Origin: CAITJF01 sp032654645
GTDB taxonomy: Bacteria; Pseudomonadota; Gammaproteobacteria; Burkholderiales; Gallionellaceae
Length of the DNA stretch: 64,000 nucleotides
NCBI GenBank assembly: GCA_032654645.1
Contig: JAULAW010000001.1
Coordinates: 46,238 to 110,237 of the forward strand
Direction of reading: 5' to 3'
Numbering within the stretch: position 1 is the stretch's first letter; every line of letters starts with the position of its first letter. The translations under genes were made by a program, and so were the position numbers. The notes beneath the pieces are model-generated. The model was not told the DNA's origin. It ran no database searches and saw only the letters and a program-made list of their open reading frames with translations. Positions 7,764 through 16,225 of the stretch are shown in pieces.

Positions 7764-10502
7764 ATGTCAAACAATAATCAGTGTGCATCACAAACTGCCG
7801 GTACCGAAGATAAAGCAATCACAGTTCGCAAGGACAAGGTTGGTCGCACTCATTTTAGGCCTACACAATTTACATCGGGGCAGGCCGCCAGATTCAGCAA
7901 TATTCAAAGAATGGTTTTGAGCGAATCGCTTAAATTCCAGTCACCGATTTTAAAATTCGTGGCCTGTTTAGTTTGCTTCGATGGAGTTGCCACAAGAAGT
8001 GACCTGATGGCTGCACTGGCAGGAAATATTTATAGCTGGAAGGATGAGGAATGCATTGAGTGGAGTGACCCAATTGGCCGTATTAACCGTCGCACATTGA
8101 GTTCCTTCTCTGTCAGTGCCTGGGGTTCTCCCAGTTCAAAACCTTTTACAGTTGGCGAAGCAATTGCGCATATCGAGTCGGTTCTTGCTGAAATATATCC
8201 ATCATGCACATCATCGCGGATCGATCGCCTTCTGCGAGACGCCCAGGCCTGGCTTACTCAAGTTTTGCCCGGCCCGCTATTAGCACATTGCCTTAACCTC
8301 ATCCCTCTTACAGGGTTGCCCGGCAGCGCGCTAGCCAGGGAAGTGACAGGATTGGCAATTGATCCGATAACTGAAGTTAAAAATGAGGGTGTCATCATAG
8401 GTCTTGGCCAAGCTCTTGATGGCTTTTTTTCGTATACCAAAAAAGATTCTGGTTCATGGCTTGTTGGAAAAATTGTCACTGCGTGCAAGTTCAAAAAGAA
8501 TAACAAAATAACCTTAGAAAAAGGCCGCATGCTCGAGGAATGCTTATCTTTGGCCCCGCTTGCATGTGAAGCCGGGCCAATCTCATCAATTCTTCTGGCT
8601 TGGGTAATCAACTTTATTGAATCGGGCACGCGGGGCCAGATCAATATCAGCCCCAGGACAATCGCAAAATACACAGGGGCGGCGCTGGAAATACTTTTTC
8701 AAGCGATCAAGGATCTTGATCTCGATGAGATAAGCCCCGAAGAACTGGAAAGTATTTATGCGGGCATCAAGGAATCGGTAAAACCCACCATAAGGAATAG
8801 TGTCTCCGCCGCCTTAGACTCCTTTCATCATTTCTTGGAAGAAATGCTTGATTTTCCCCCTTTGAAAAAGCCTATCTACGATGGCGCCGCACAACTCATT
8901 CCACGTGCAAATGTAATTTGGCAGCACGAGTTCGACGTCATTAATAACTGGTTGGATTCTGCGATATTCGACGAGCGAATGGTTAACCAGGTTCGCATGA
9001 GCATGGCTATCATGCGCACGATTCGAATCAGGGTTTCAGAACTTTTCACACTTCGATTGCGTAACATCCGCATTTGTTCAGCGGGGCTCGAAATCGAAAT
9101 CTGCCCAATGCGTAGGGACGGAAAGCTTAAAACAAATGCAGCGCGAAGGGCCGTGCGAGTCACAGATAAGTCCGCTATCGAAATTATCGCCAATTGGAAA
9201 AATCGTCGTGAATTGGAACATGCAATTTCTACCGACTTGCTGTTTGGGGACCCACATGCACCCGCCAATGGTTACCGCTTGGGCCAGCTTTACGTACTCA
9301 TCAATCACTTGTTCAAAGCTGGCACAGGTGACCCCAGTGCCAGTTGCCACGCAACTTCTCATGGTTGGGTATCAGATCAATTCGAGCGGGCGCTGTTGAA
9401 CAAACAAAGCGTAGACATCAACCCGCTGGATGAACTAGCAACTGGGGCAGGGCATGCCATTTCGCAAACAAGCCTGCTCCATTATTTTCATTTTTTTGAA
9501 AAACTACTACGGCATTATTTGGACAATGCCATCAAGTCGATCAAGTTTACGGGAAGCATGGTGGCTAAAAATTCCAACATCACTGCCGATTTATTCCGCC
9601 AGCGTTGCTTTAGAAGTCGGGGCGACCTTTCAAATCAAGAAATCGCTTTGGCTATCATAAGGGAGTCACGGCCTAATTTACTTGTTCCCAAGGTGCAGGA
9701 TATCTATGCGTTGAGCACGCCTCTTCCACCTGGCATCCTGGCTAAAAGCCGCTCGATCAGTTTCAATGATGTTCTAAAAACTGCCACCGACCTCGCGCAA
9801 GGAATGGCCGTATCCATTGTCGGCTCACGGTGCAGTAAACCAGAGGAATACGTTCAATCTGTAGCGTCCGCCGGGTGTTTGGTATTGGAGGAAACCCGCC
9901 TGCTCGACAGGTCTGCAACCCGGCGAGGCCATACAGCATCCGTTGCCGATTACCAGCGGTTTTTCACTGGCGGAGGTGGCAACCTTATCCAGTTTTCACG
10001 CACTCGCCAACCAAAGCTTGCCCCTTTGCTCAGTTATTTATCCGGCAACCCGGACAGCGCTCTTCTTGAAGCAGGCATTGATGCCTGGGCTGCTTGTATC
10101 GAACGCAAATACATATCCGTTGAACGCACGTCACAATGTCTTGGTTTGATCAAATTATTAAAAGCTGCTGGCATTCCAAATGACCGCGTAGTGGTGTGTG
10201 TTTCTCTCCCACTCCAAAGTGAAGATGCGCTTGGAAAAATGCATGCTCAAATAAATTCAATGTTTATTTCCCTGTTCTCTGCCCCTCCAATTATTGATAC
10301 GAAATCAGCTCGACGCGGGCGCCCTGCCAGCTACTTTGTTGTATCCGGTGTAGCTCCAAGCGAGGGGGTAACTTTAGGAAGCGCCGCGACGTCGATGGCT
10401 GGCTTCAATGCGTTGATGTTTGCTGCCAGCATCTACTTTAAAATATATTTCAATTCTCATACTGATGCCAGGTCACCATCTAACTTGGGCGGAAGGAGCT
10501 AA
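7764..10502 (+). CDS. Large tyrosine-recombinase-like protein (second of three)
   Basis: A 912-residue protein with the best recombinase signals of the three. IRIRVSELFTLRL at about residue 418 matches the first Arg-box. A basic beta-hairpin RRDGKLKTNAARRAVRV follows near 450. GHAISQTSLLHYFHFF at about 562-577 fits the Gly-His box and the nucleophile-Tyr region. The central His-x-x-Arg box is altered (CHATSHGWVS), so activity is uncertain. About 400 residues precede the catalytic part and about 330 follow it, far larger than phage integrases. The stop is 2 nt before the next ATG, with the same AGGAGCTAA arrangement as at the previous junction. Multi-gene recombinase modules such as Tn554 TnpABC or RIT elements are the nearest concept I know. 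I do not claim membership. Confidence 0.65.
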   Translation: MSNNNQCASQTAGTEDKAITVRKDKVGRTHFRPTQFTSGQAARFSNIQRMVLSESLKFQSPILKFVACLVCFDGVATRSDLMAALAGNIYSWKDEECIEWSDPIGRINRRTLSSFSVSAWGSPSSKPFTVGEAIAHIESVLAEIYPSCTSSRIDRLLRDAQAWLTQVLPGPLLAHCLNLIPLTGLPGSALAREVTGLAIDPITEVKNEGVIIGLGQALDGFFSYTKKDSGSWLVGKIVTACKFKKNNKITLEKGRMLEECLSLAPLACEAGPISSILLAWVINFIESGTRGQINISPRTIAKYTGAALEILFQAIKDLDLDEISPEELESIYAGIKESVKPTIRNSVSAALDSFHHFLEEMLDFPPLKKPIYDGAAQLIPRANVIWQHEFDVINNWLDSAIFDERMVNQVRMSMAIMRTIRIRVSELFTLRLRNIRICSAGLEIEICPMRRDGKLKTNAARRAVRVTDKSAIEIIANWKNRRELEHAISTDLLFGDPHAPANGYRLGQLYVLINHLFKAGTGDPSASCHATSHGWVSDQFERALLNKQSVDINPLDELATGAGHAISQTSLLHYFHFFEKLLRHYLDNAIKSIKFTGSMVAKNSNITADLFRQRCFRSRGDLSNQEIALAIIRESRPNLLVPKVQDIYALSTPLPPGILAKSRSISFNDVLKTATDLAQGMAVSIVGSRCSKPEEYVQSVASAGCLVLEETRLLDRSATRRGHTASVADYQRFFTGGGGNLIQFSRTRQPKLAPLLSYLSGNPDSALLEAGIDAWAACIERKYISVERTSQCLGLIKLLKAAGIPNDRVVVCVSLPLQSEDALGKMHAQINSMFISLFSAPPIIDTKSARRGRPASYFVVSGVAPSEGVTLGSAATSMAGFNALMFAASIYFKIYFNSHTDARSPSNLGGRS

Positions 10503-10504
10503 CT

Positions 10505-11392
10505 ATGTTTGAGTCAATTCCAGCATTTTCCATTGTGCTCGGCAGCGATGGCGCAAAATTCTCGAGGGAGGAAGAAGAAAAAAGAAAGCAGGTGATACGC
10601 GAGGAAATCAAGGTGTTGATACCTGCCTCCAAGCATTTGTTGCACTCTGCTCTCAAAGAGTATGTCGTAGCCGAGGGCGGCAAGATTGTATTGACTTATG
10701 ATTTGGTCGAGTCTCCCCAGCTAAACATCGAATTTGACGTAACTGATACATCAAACGCAAAACAAATTCCCCCGATCGTTGTGCGCCTGGTTGATGACCT
10801 TCATCGTCTGCGCGACTCGGCCGAATTCACCCAGATCCGGTTACTCGAACTGGCACAGCTTTCCACGGCTCTTGTCGCTGGCGGGACAGACAATCGTGGC
10901 AACTCAATGGAAAAATTAAGTGAAGAAGACAAAGATCTTTGGGTATTAATGCATTCAAAAAGCGGTAACGTTCGCAGGATTTCATTTTTAGATAGAGACG
11001 TGCATTTTCAAATACCGCTTTTTCCTGCATTCGTACCTGAAGAATTCACACGAAGAATTCATGCGCTCGTAACATCTATTTCTCCAAACAAGGCGGCCCT
11101 AAAATCTGTGGTCGAAGTTGGTGACACGAATTCAAACGTAAATTCGAATCGGCCATCGATACGAAAAAATTCCATAGATATCCACCGCCCAATTGATAAA
11201 ACTAAAGATTATTTTTGGCCGTTATTATTTGCAGCGATGGATTACCGCATTCCGGTTGAAGCAGATGTCAGGGTGGCATTACATATTGGTTCGCTTGCAC
11301 CGGGATATTTAGAACTACATGATTTAGTAAATGCAGAACAACTCAAGATTAAATTTGATTCTTTGCATAGCTGCATCAAACAGGGCACATAG
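10505..11392 (+). CDS. Unknown protein, third gene of recombinase module
   Basis: A 295-residue soluble protein that I do not recognise. It starts MFESIPAFSIVLGSDGAKFS, followed by a charged helix (EEEEKRKQVIREEIKV). No signal peptide or membrane segment is seen. It is mixed alpha/beta with a polar linker near 205-235 (Asn/Ser/Lys-rich). Its start lies 2 nt after the 912-residue gene with a ribosome site AGGAGC inside that gene, so it belongs to the same transcript. A DNA-binding or accessory role in recombination is a guess from position. The IS5-family element begins 69 bp downstream, so anything that once followed has been separated or lost. Confidence 0.6.
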   Translation: MFESIPAFSIVLGSDGAKFSREEEEKRKQVIREEIKVLIPASKHLLHSALKEYVVAEGGKIVLTYDLVESPQLNIEFDVTDTSNAKQIPPIVVRLVDDLHRLRDSAEFTQIRLLELAQLSTALVAGGTDNRGNSMEKLSEEDKDLWVLMHSKSGNVRRISFLDRDVHFQIPLFPAFVPEEFTRRIHALVTSISPNKAALKSVVEVGDTNSNVNSNRPSIRKNSIDIHRPIDKTKDYFWPLLFAAMDYRIPVEADVRVALHIGSLAPGYLELHDLVNAEQLKIKFDSLHSCIKQGT

Positions 11393-11461
11393 TTTCCCAT
11401 TGCAATTTGAATTTCTGAGCTTTGACTTCAACCAACAGAGTGGAACTCCACGAACGTAAAA

Positions 11462-13133
11462 AGTCGGCCCTGCAAAACTCCCGCAACCCGCATGAATGCT
11501 GAATATATTTGTTGAGATGTGTACACCGATTCCCTCAAGAAGCGTTACTTGTTCAGATGATTTCTGAGGGATTTCAAGATGCAAACACCCGACTTTTTCC
11601 GTTGCCGGATTGACGCCATGATCAACCTGAGAGACCCGTTGGCGGTGCTGGCGACCCGCTTGCCATGGGCCCTGATCGAAGCGTCGCTGGCGCCCAAGTT
11701 CGAACATCGTGATCGCGCGGGCGATACCTTGGAAAGCAGTGATTTATTGGGGCCGGTGCAGATGGTGGTGGGCGCAGGTCAAAGTTCCGCCGGGCGACCC
11801 AAGCTACCGGTTCGCCTGATGTCCAGCCTGGTGTATCTCAAGCACAGCTACAACCTCAGCGACGAGGAGCTTGTTGCGCGCTGGAGCGAGAACGTGCTGT
11901 GGCAGTTCTTCAGCGGCCTGGAATACTACGAACACTGGCAGCCCTGCGACCCCACGCAGATCGGGCGGTTCCGGCGCGCCATCGGAGAAGACGGGATGGA
12001 GCTGCTGCTCAAGGCCACCATCGACACGGCGGTTTCCGCCAAGGCGGTCAAGCCGGCGGAACTGGAGCGCGTGATCGTGGACACGACGGTGGGGGAGAAG
12101 GCCATCGCGCACCCCGTGGACAGCCGCTTGTTGGAGATCGCGCGCCACAAGGTGGTGGCGGCGGCCAAGCGTGCGGGCATCGGGTTCAAACAGACGTTCG
12201 CCAAGGAAGGCAAAGCGCTGCGCCGCCGCGCGGGCGGCTACGCGCACGCCAAACAGTTCAAGCGTTTGCGGCGGGCGGTCAAACGCCAGCGCACGATACT
12301 GGGCATCGTCATGCGCGAGGTGAAACGCAAGATCGAGGCTCCCGAATTTGTGCCGCAACACCCCAAGGCGCTGAGCGATTTGATGGCATTGCTGGAACGC
12401 GCGGAGCGCATCCGCACGCAGCAGCGCCACGACAAGAACAAGCTGTACGCGCTGCACGCGCCGGAGGTGGAATGCATAGGCAAAGGCAAGGCGCGCAAAC
12501 CCTACGAGTTCGGCGTCAAGAGCGCGGTGGTGGTCGCGCACAAGAGCGGCCTGATGCTGGGGGCGAAGACCTTTCCCGGCAACCCCTACGACGGCCACAC
12601 CCTGAACGCGATCCTGCAACAGTCGGCGAAGTTGACGCAGAGCGCGGGCATCGCCGTCAAGCAAGTCGTGGTCGACTTGGGGTTTCGCGGCGTGGACGCC
12701 GATAATCCCGACAAGCAGATCATTCACCGGGGCAAGATCAAGAGCATGACTCCGCAGCAGAAGGGCTGGCTGCGCAGGCGGCAGGCCATCGAACCGGCGA
12801 TCGGACACTTGAAGTCCGACAACCGCATGGATCGCTGCTGGCTGCAAGGCGCATCGGGCGACCTGTTGCATACCATCGGCTGCGCCGCCGGCTACAACCT
12901 GCGCTGGCTGCTGCGCGCCATTGCCCGCCTGGACATACGGGCGGTTTTTTTGCGCCTGTTACAATCAGTCTTGCCGGCCCAACAAGCCACAGCAACGTCA
13001 TGCGGCACTCATGGCAGCACTTGGTTTCCGCGAATTAATATTTGGCTCGGATACGCGACGACTGCCAGAGCAGAAATCTGGGAGCACACCGTGTGCTGTG
13101 CTTGAACGGAAAATGAATTTTGCAGGGCCGACT
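11462..13133 (+). mobile_element. Complete IS5-family insertion sequence
   Basis: Perfect 16-bp terminal inverted repeats, AGTCGGCCCTGCAAAA at 11462-11477 and its complement at 13118-13133, enclose one transposase gene. Flanks are A-rich on both sides, so a 4-bp AAAA target duplication is possible but not provable. The copy looks complete. Confidence 0.9.
11579..13105 (+). CDS. IS5-family transposase
   Basis: A DDE transposase of 508 residues by the longest frame, or 495 from ATG 11618 (MINLRDPLAVLATRLPWALI), which matches where family members start. Typical segments are the N-terminal KLPVRLMSSLVYLKHSYNLS helix-turn region, the first catalytic Asp in VIVDTTV, the second in VVVDLGFRG, and the Glu-containing RRRQAIEPAIGHLKSDNRMD near residue 405. 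A Lys/Arg-rich insert lies between the first two catalytic residues. The gene fills the space between the inverted repeats and appears intact. The long antisense frame on the minus strand here is a GC-rich shadow. Confidence 0.9.
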   Translation: MQTPDFFRCRIDAMINLRDPLAVLATRLPWALIEASLAPKFEHRDRAGDTLESSDLLGPVQMVVGAGQSSAGRPKLPVRLMSSLVYLKHSYNLSDEELVARWSENVLWQFFSGLEYYEHWQPCDPTQIGRFRRAIGEDGMELLLKATIDTAVSAKAVKPAELERVIVDTTVGEKAIAHPVDSRLLEIARHKVVAAAKRAGIGFKQTFAKEGKALRRRAGGYAHAKQFKRLRRAVKRQRTILGIVMREVKRKIEAPEFVPQHPKALSDLMALLERAERIRTQQRHDKNKLYALHAPEVECIGKGKARKPYEFGVKSAVVVAHKSGLMLGAKTFPGNPYDGHTLNAILQQSAKLTQSAGIAVKQVVVDLGFRGVDADNPDKQIIHRGKIKSMTPQQKGWLRRRQAIEPAIGHLKSDNRMDRCWLQGASGDLLHTIGCAAGYNLRWLLRAIARLDIRAVFLRLLQSVLPAQQATATSCGTHGSTWFPRINIWLGYATTARAEIWEHTVCCA

Positions 13134-13185
13134 AAAAAGGCGGAGATCGCTCCCCGCCCCGGATGATGCTCGAGTTTTGATTGCG

Positions 13186-15105
13186 CTACTGCACGATCAG
13201 GTTCCCCGCCGAACTCAACACCAGAAAGTTGTTGCTGCCGATGCACTGCAACTCGACCGCGTCGTACTGCGCCCCGGTGATCGAACCGGTAACGCCCGCC
13301 GTCGTGCTGGAAATGGCTGCCGGGATGGAGGTGTATATCTGGCCGCCATAAACGCCCGCCGCCAGGTTGCGCCCGTCCCACGATGAAGCAACTGTCCTCC
13401 AGGATCCCAGAGATTCGTGCGGTGTCCAGGTCAGCCCGGAATCGGATGAGGTATAAATTTTGCCAAACACTCCGCCCGTACCCACGGCCACCAGATTGAC
13501 CCCGTCCCACGAGGAGGCAACAGAATACCAGTTTATACCAGGTGAGTCTCTTAAAGCCCAGGTCACGCCGGAATCGGTGGAGGTGTATATCCGACCACTT
13601 CCCAAGCCACTCGTCACGGCAACGAGCTTGGTTCCGTCCGCCGAGGAGGCCACGGACTCCCATGTCCTGTTTGTATCGCGCGCCGTCCAGTTCGCGCCGG
13701 AATCGGTTGAAGTGTAGATCTGTCCGCCGTTCGTTGCGCCGGCCAGCTTGACGCCATCCAGAGACGAAGCGATGGAGGTCCAGGTAGTGGCGGTAATGAC
13801 TGGCCCGGTCCAGTTCACGCCGGAATCGGATGAGGTATAAAGCTGGCCGTTCTGTAATCCGGCCACCAGCTTGCTGCCGTCCCCGGACGATGCGACAGCT
13901 CTCCAGTTTTGCGGAGTGGCGCGTGCCGTCCAGGTAACGCCGAAGTCGGTGGAGGTATATATCTGCCCGCCCAGTACGGTTGCGGCCAGTTTGCTGCCGT
14001 CCGTCGAGGAGGCGACCGACATCCACTCTCTGACCGAATCGCGCGCCGTCCAGGTCATGCCGAAATCGGCGGAGGTGTAGATGCGCCCGCCAGTGGTTCC
14101 GTTATTGTCGGTGGCGACCAGATTTTTCCCGTCCCAGGATGAGGCGATCGAATTCCAATTCCGGGCGGACTCGCGCGGCGTCCAGATCGCGCCGATGGCG
14201 GCGGGCAGGTCTCGGGTGATGATGTGCTGCCCCGCATTCTGCGCGATCTTCCAACCGCCCGCGCCGAGGCCGGACACCGCGACGATGTCGCCGGTCGCCG
14301 GGGCGGCGGGCAAGGTGATCGTCACTTGCGCCGCGTTGTTCGCCATATACCCTGCATTGGATGCCGCCTGCTGTGTAGTGCCGGTGACCTGCGTCCAGGT
14401 GATGCCGGGCCCCGCCGATCCCGTTGCCCCGGTCGCGCCGTTACAGACATAGGATGTCGCCGACACTTCCGCCGGATCGAGTATGCCATTTGCGTTGGCA
14501 TCCAGCCCCGAAGTCAGTTTTCTTCCACCTGTGGCGCAGTTCGCCCCCGCCGCTTCGGCGACCGATACCGTGAGCGAATTCTGGCCGTTGGCGCCATTCG
14601 CGCCGTGGCAGACATAGCTTGTTGTGGTCACCTCGCCCGGATTGAGGACGCCGTTTGCATTGGTGTCCAGCCCGGAGGTGAGCTTCCATCCGCCGGACGC
14701 GCAGTTGGCACCGGCCGCCTCGGCAACAATGGCGGAGAGCGAATTCAGGCCATTGGCCCCGTTGCTTCCGTTCGTTCCGTTACTTCCATTTGTTCCATTG
14801 CTGCCGTTCGACCCGTTGCAAACGTATGCGCTGGAGGTGATTTCTCCCGCATCCAGGATGCCGTTCGAGTTGGTGTCCCGCCCGACGCTGACCTTATTGC
14901 CGCCGTTGGCGCAGTTTGCGCCCGCCGCTTCCGCCGCCGTGGACACCAGGGCGCCGAGACCGTTTGCGCCGTTGCTTCCGTTTGATCCCGGCGTGGGGCA
15001 ACCTCTCGTCGTTGCAGTCCAGGTACCGCCGCCCGGTTTATCTGCTGACCCCCGAGATACGCGACCGGTTCGGGCTGGGCGCCGTGCCCGCGACCATCGC
15101 GTCAA
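13186..15105 (-). CDS. Adhesin-like repeat protein (DUF7151 and Ycf48/BNR repeats), 5'-truncated
   Basis: The 639-residue frame has three units of about 45 residues with AEAAGANCA...G and D-x-N-x-NG-x-L (EF-hand-like loops, DUF7151 type), a Gly-Ser-Asn / Gly-Thr-Asn collagen-like spacer, and then seven units of about 43 residues ending GGQIYTSTDSGANW or similar (Ycf48/BNR beta-propeller repeats). Such proteins are usually surface exposed. The first about 40 residues are not from the family: they are the antisense translation of the traW fragment, so the true signal peptide and start were lost in a rearrangement at about 14990-15003. The gene is probably not exported now and may be a pseudogene. 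A minus-strand promoter within tra DNA is not apparent. Confidence 0.65.
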   Translation of the reverse strand: MTRWSRARRPARTGRVSRGSADKPGGGTWTATTRGCPTPGSNGSNGANGLGALVSTAAEAAGANCANGGNKVSVGRDTNSNGILDAGEITSSAYVCNGSNGSNGTNGSNGTNGSNGANGLNSLSAIVAEAAGANCASGGWKLTSGLDTNANGVLNPGEVTTTSYVCHGANGANGQNSLTVSVAEAAGANCATGGRKLTSGLDANANGILDPAEVSATSYVCNGATGATGSAGPGITWTQVTGTTQQAASNAGYMANNAAQVTITLPAAPATGDIVAVSGLGAGGWKIAQNAGQHIITRDLPAAIGAIWTPRESARNWNSIASSWDGKNLVATDNNGTTGGRIYTSADFGMTWTARDSVREWMSVASSTDGSKLAATVLGGQIYTSTDFGVTWTARATPQNWRAVASSGDGSKLVAGLQNGQLYTSSDSGVNWTGPVITATTWTSIASSLDGVKLAGATNGGQIYTSTDSGANWTARDTNRTWESVASSADGTKLVAVTSGLGSGRIYTSTDSGVTWALRDSPGINWYSVASSWDGVNLVAVGTGGVFGKIYTSSDSGLTWTPHESLGSWRTVASSWDGRNLAAGVYGGQIYTSIPAAISSTTAGVTGSITGAQYDAVELQCIGSNNFLVLSSAGNLIVQ

Positions 15106-15158
15106 GCGGGAAGCTGCTCAAAATCAACGAATACAACGTGGGCGGGGGTGGCTCATGA
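14998..15158 (+). pseudogene. traW: traW 3' fragment
   Basis: About 52 codons ending RRPVYLLTPEIRDRFGLGAV then PATIASSGKLLKINEY, the C-terminus of TraW, a periplasmic assembly factor for F-type pili. The stop overlaps the traU ATG (ATGA), preserving the native gene order. The rest of traW is missing, replaced by the opposing repeat-protein gene. It is non-functional. Confidence 0.7.
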
Positions 15159-16219
15159 GCGCCATGCGCAGGGTGGTCGCCGGCCTGGTGCTGGTTTGCG
15201 TGAGCGGCCTCTCCTTGGCGCAAACGACGACCACCACCACGACTTCCGCGCCGTCGGTAAGCGGCGTGATTTGTCCCGATGCCAAAATATGGGGCAGCTT
15301 CCTGATCAACCAGATCTGCTGGTCGTGCATGTTCCCGATGCGGGTGTTCAAGGTGCAGGTCGGGACCGGGGATATCCCGGAAGGGGCGGATACGAACTTG
15401 TCGTGCACATGCACCGATGCCCTCAATGTCCCGCATAAGGGCACCATCCTCAGCGAATGGGCGCCCGCGCGCATGGTCGAGCTGGTGCGCAAGCCTTACT
15501 GTTCCCCCACGCTGAGCGGCACGATCATGATGGACGGCCCGCTGCTCCAGGGATCGCGGGGCGGCGGCGTTCACGGTGAAGATTCGACGCATTCATCCGC
15601 TTTTTACAACTACCACTACTGGTCGTTCCCTCTCTACATCATGCTCGACCTGCTGGTGGATCCGAACTGCAACGCGGGCGGGTATAACTCGATGGATCTC
15701 ATGTACCTGTCCGAAATGGATCCGACCTGGAACGAAGACGAACTGGCGTTCTTTACCAACCCGGAAGTCGCCGCGGTCGCCAACCCGTTGGCCATCGCCG
15801 CTTGCGCGGCCGACTGCGTCATGACGGCCACGGGGCAGCCGATCGACAAGCTGTTCTGGTGCGCGGGTTGCTGGGGCGGGTTGTATCCGTTTACCGGCAA
15901 CGTGGATTCCGCGGCTTCGCCGCCCAGGGAGACAAGCCTGTTGGCGACCAAGGTGATTGCGGCGTTGCACCGGCGCGGCCTCGCCCACAAGACTTACGGG
16001 CCGGGCAACCTGTGCGGCGGGGCGATTTCGCCGATGATCCCCAAACAGCAATACAAGATGTCCATGCTGTTCCCGATCGCGGAGTCGAACGGTACCTGTT
16101 GCCACCGTATCGGGCAAAGCACGTTCCTTTGGGGCGAGTGGCGCAATATCCCGGGCGTCGGTGAAGACTTTATTTACCTGATCTGGCGGTGGAGCGATTG
16201 CTGCCTGCCTCTCACTTGA
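15155..16219 (+). CDS. traU: F-type conjugation protein TraU
   Basis: A 354-residue precursor. The signal peptide MSAMRRVVAGLVLVCVSGLSLA is followed by a Thr-rich stretch and the TraU domain: CPDAKIWGSFLINQICWSC, many paired cysteines (CSCT, CWGGLY, CCHR) and a C-terminal WGEWRNIPG. TraU is a periplasmic protein of F-type type IV secretion needed for DNA transfer, stabilised by disulfides. A GGGGGTGG-type ribosome site precedes ATG 15155, which overlaps the traW stop. traN follows 6 nt downstream. The gene looks complete, but the operon around it is not: traW is cut, and traF, traH, traG and the coupling protein are not in the window. Confidence 0.9.
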   Translation: MSAMRRVVAGLVLVCVSGLSLAQTTTTTTTSAPSVSGVICPDAKIWGSFLINQICWSCMFPMRVFKVQVGTGDIPEGADTNLSCTCTDALNVPHKGTILSEWAPARMVELVRKPYCSPTLSGTIMMDGPLLQGSRGGGVHGEDSTHSSAFYNYHYWSFPLYIMLDLLVDPNCNAGGYNSMDLMYLSEMDPTWNEDELAFFTNPEVAAVANPLAIAACAADCVMTATGQPIDKLFWCAGCWGGLYPFTGNVDSAASPPRETSLLATKVIAALHRRGLAHKTYGPGNLCGGAISPMIPKQQYKMSMLFPIAESNGTCCHRIGQSTFLWGEWRNIPGVGEDFIYLIWRWSDCCLPLT

Positions 16220-16225
16220 TCCGCC

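Noticed and set aside
11804..12871. Minus-strand frame of 355 codons within the IS5-family element
   Set aside because: Shadow of the transposase in GC-rich DNA.
14624..15154. In-frame upstream extension of the TraU frame
   Set aside because: It crosses the opposing repeat-protein gene and the traW fragment; the signal peptide and the ATGA overlap fix the TraU start at 15155.
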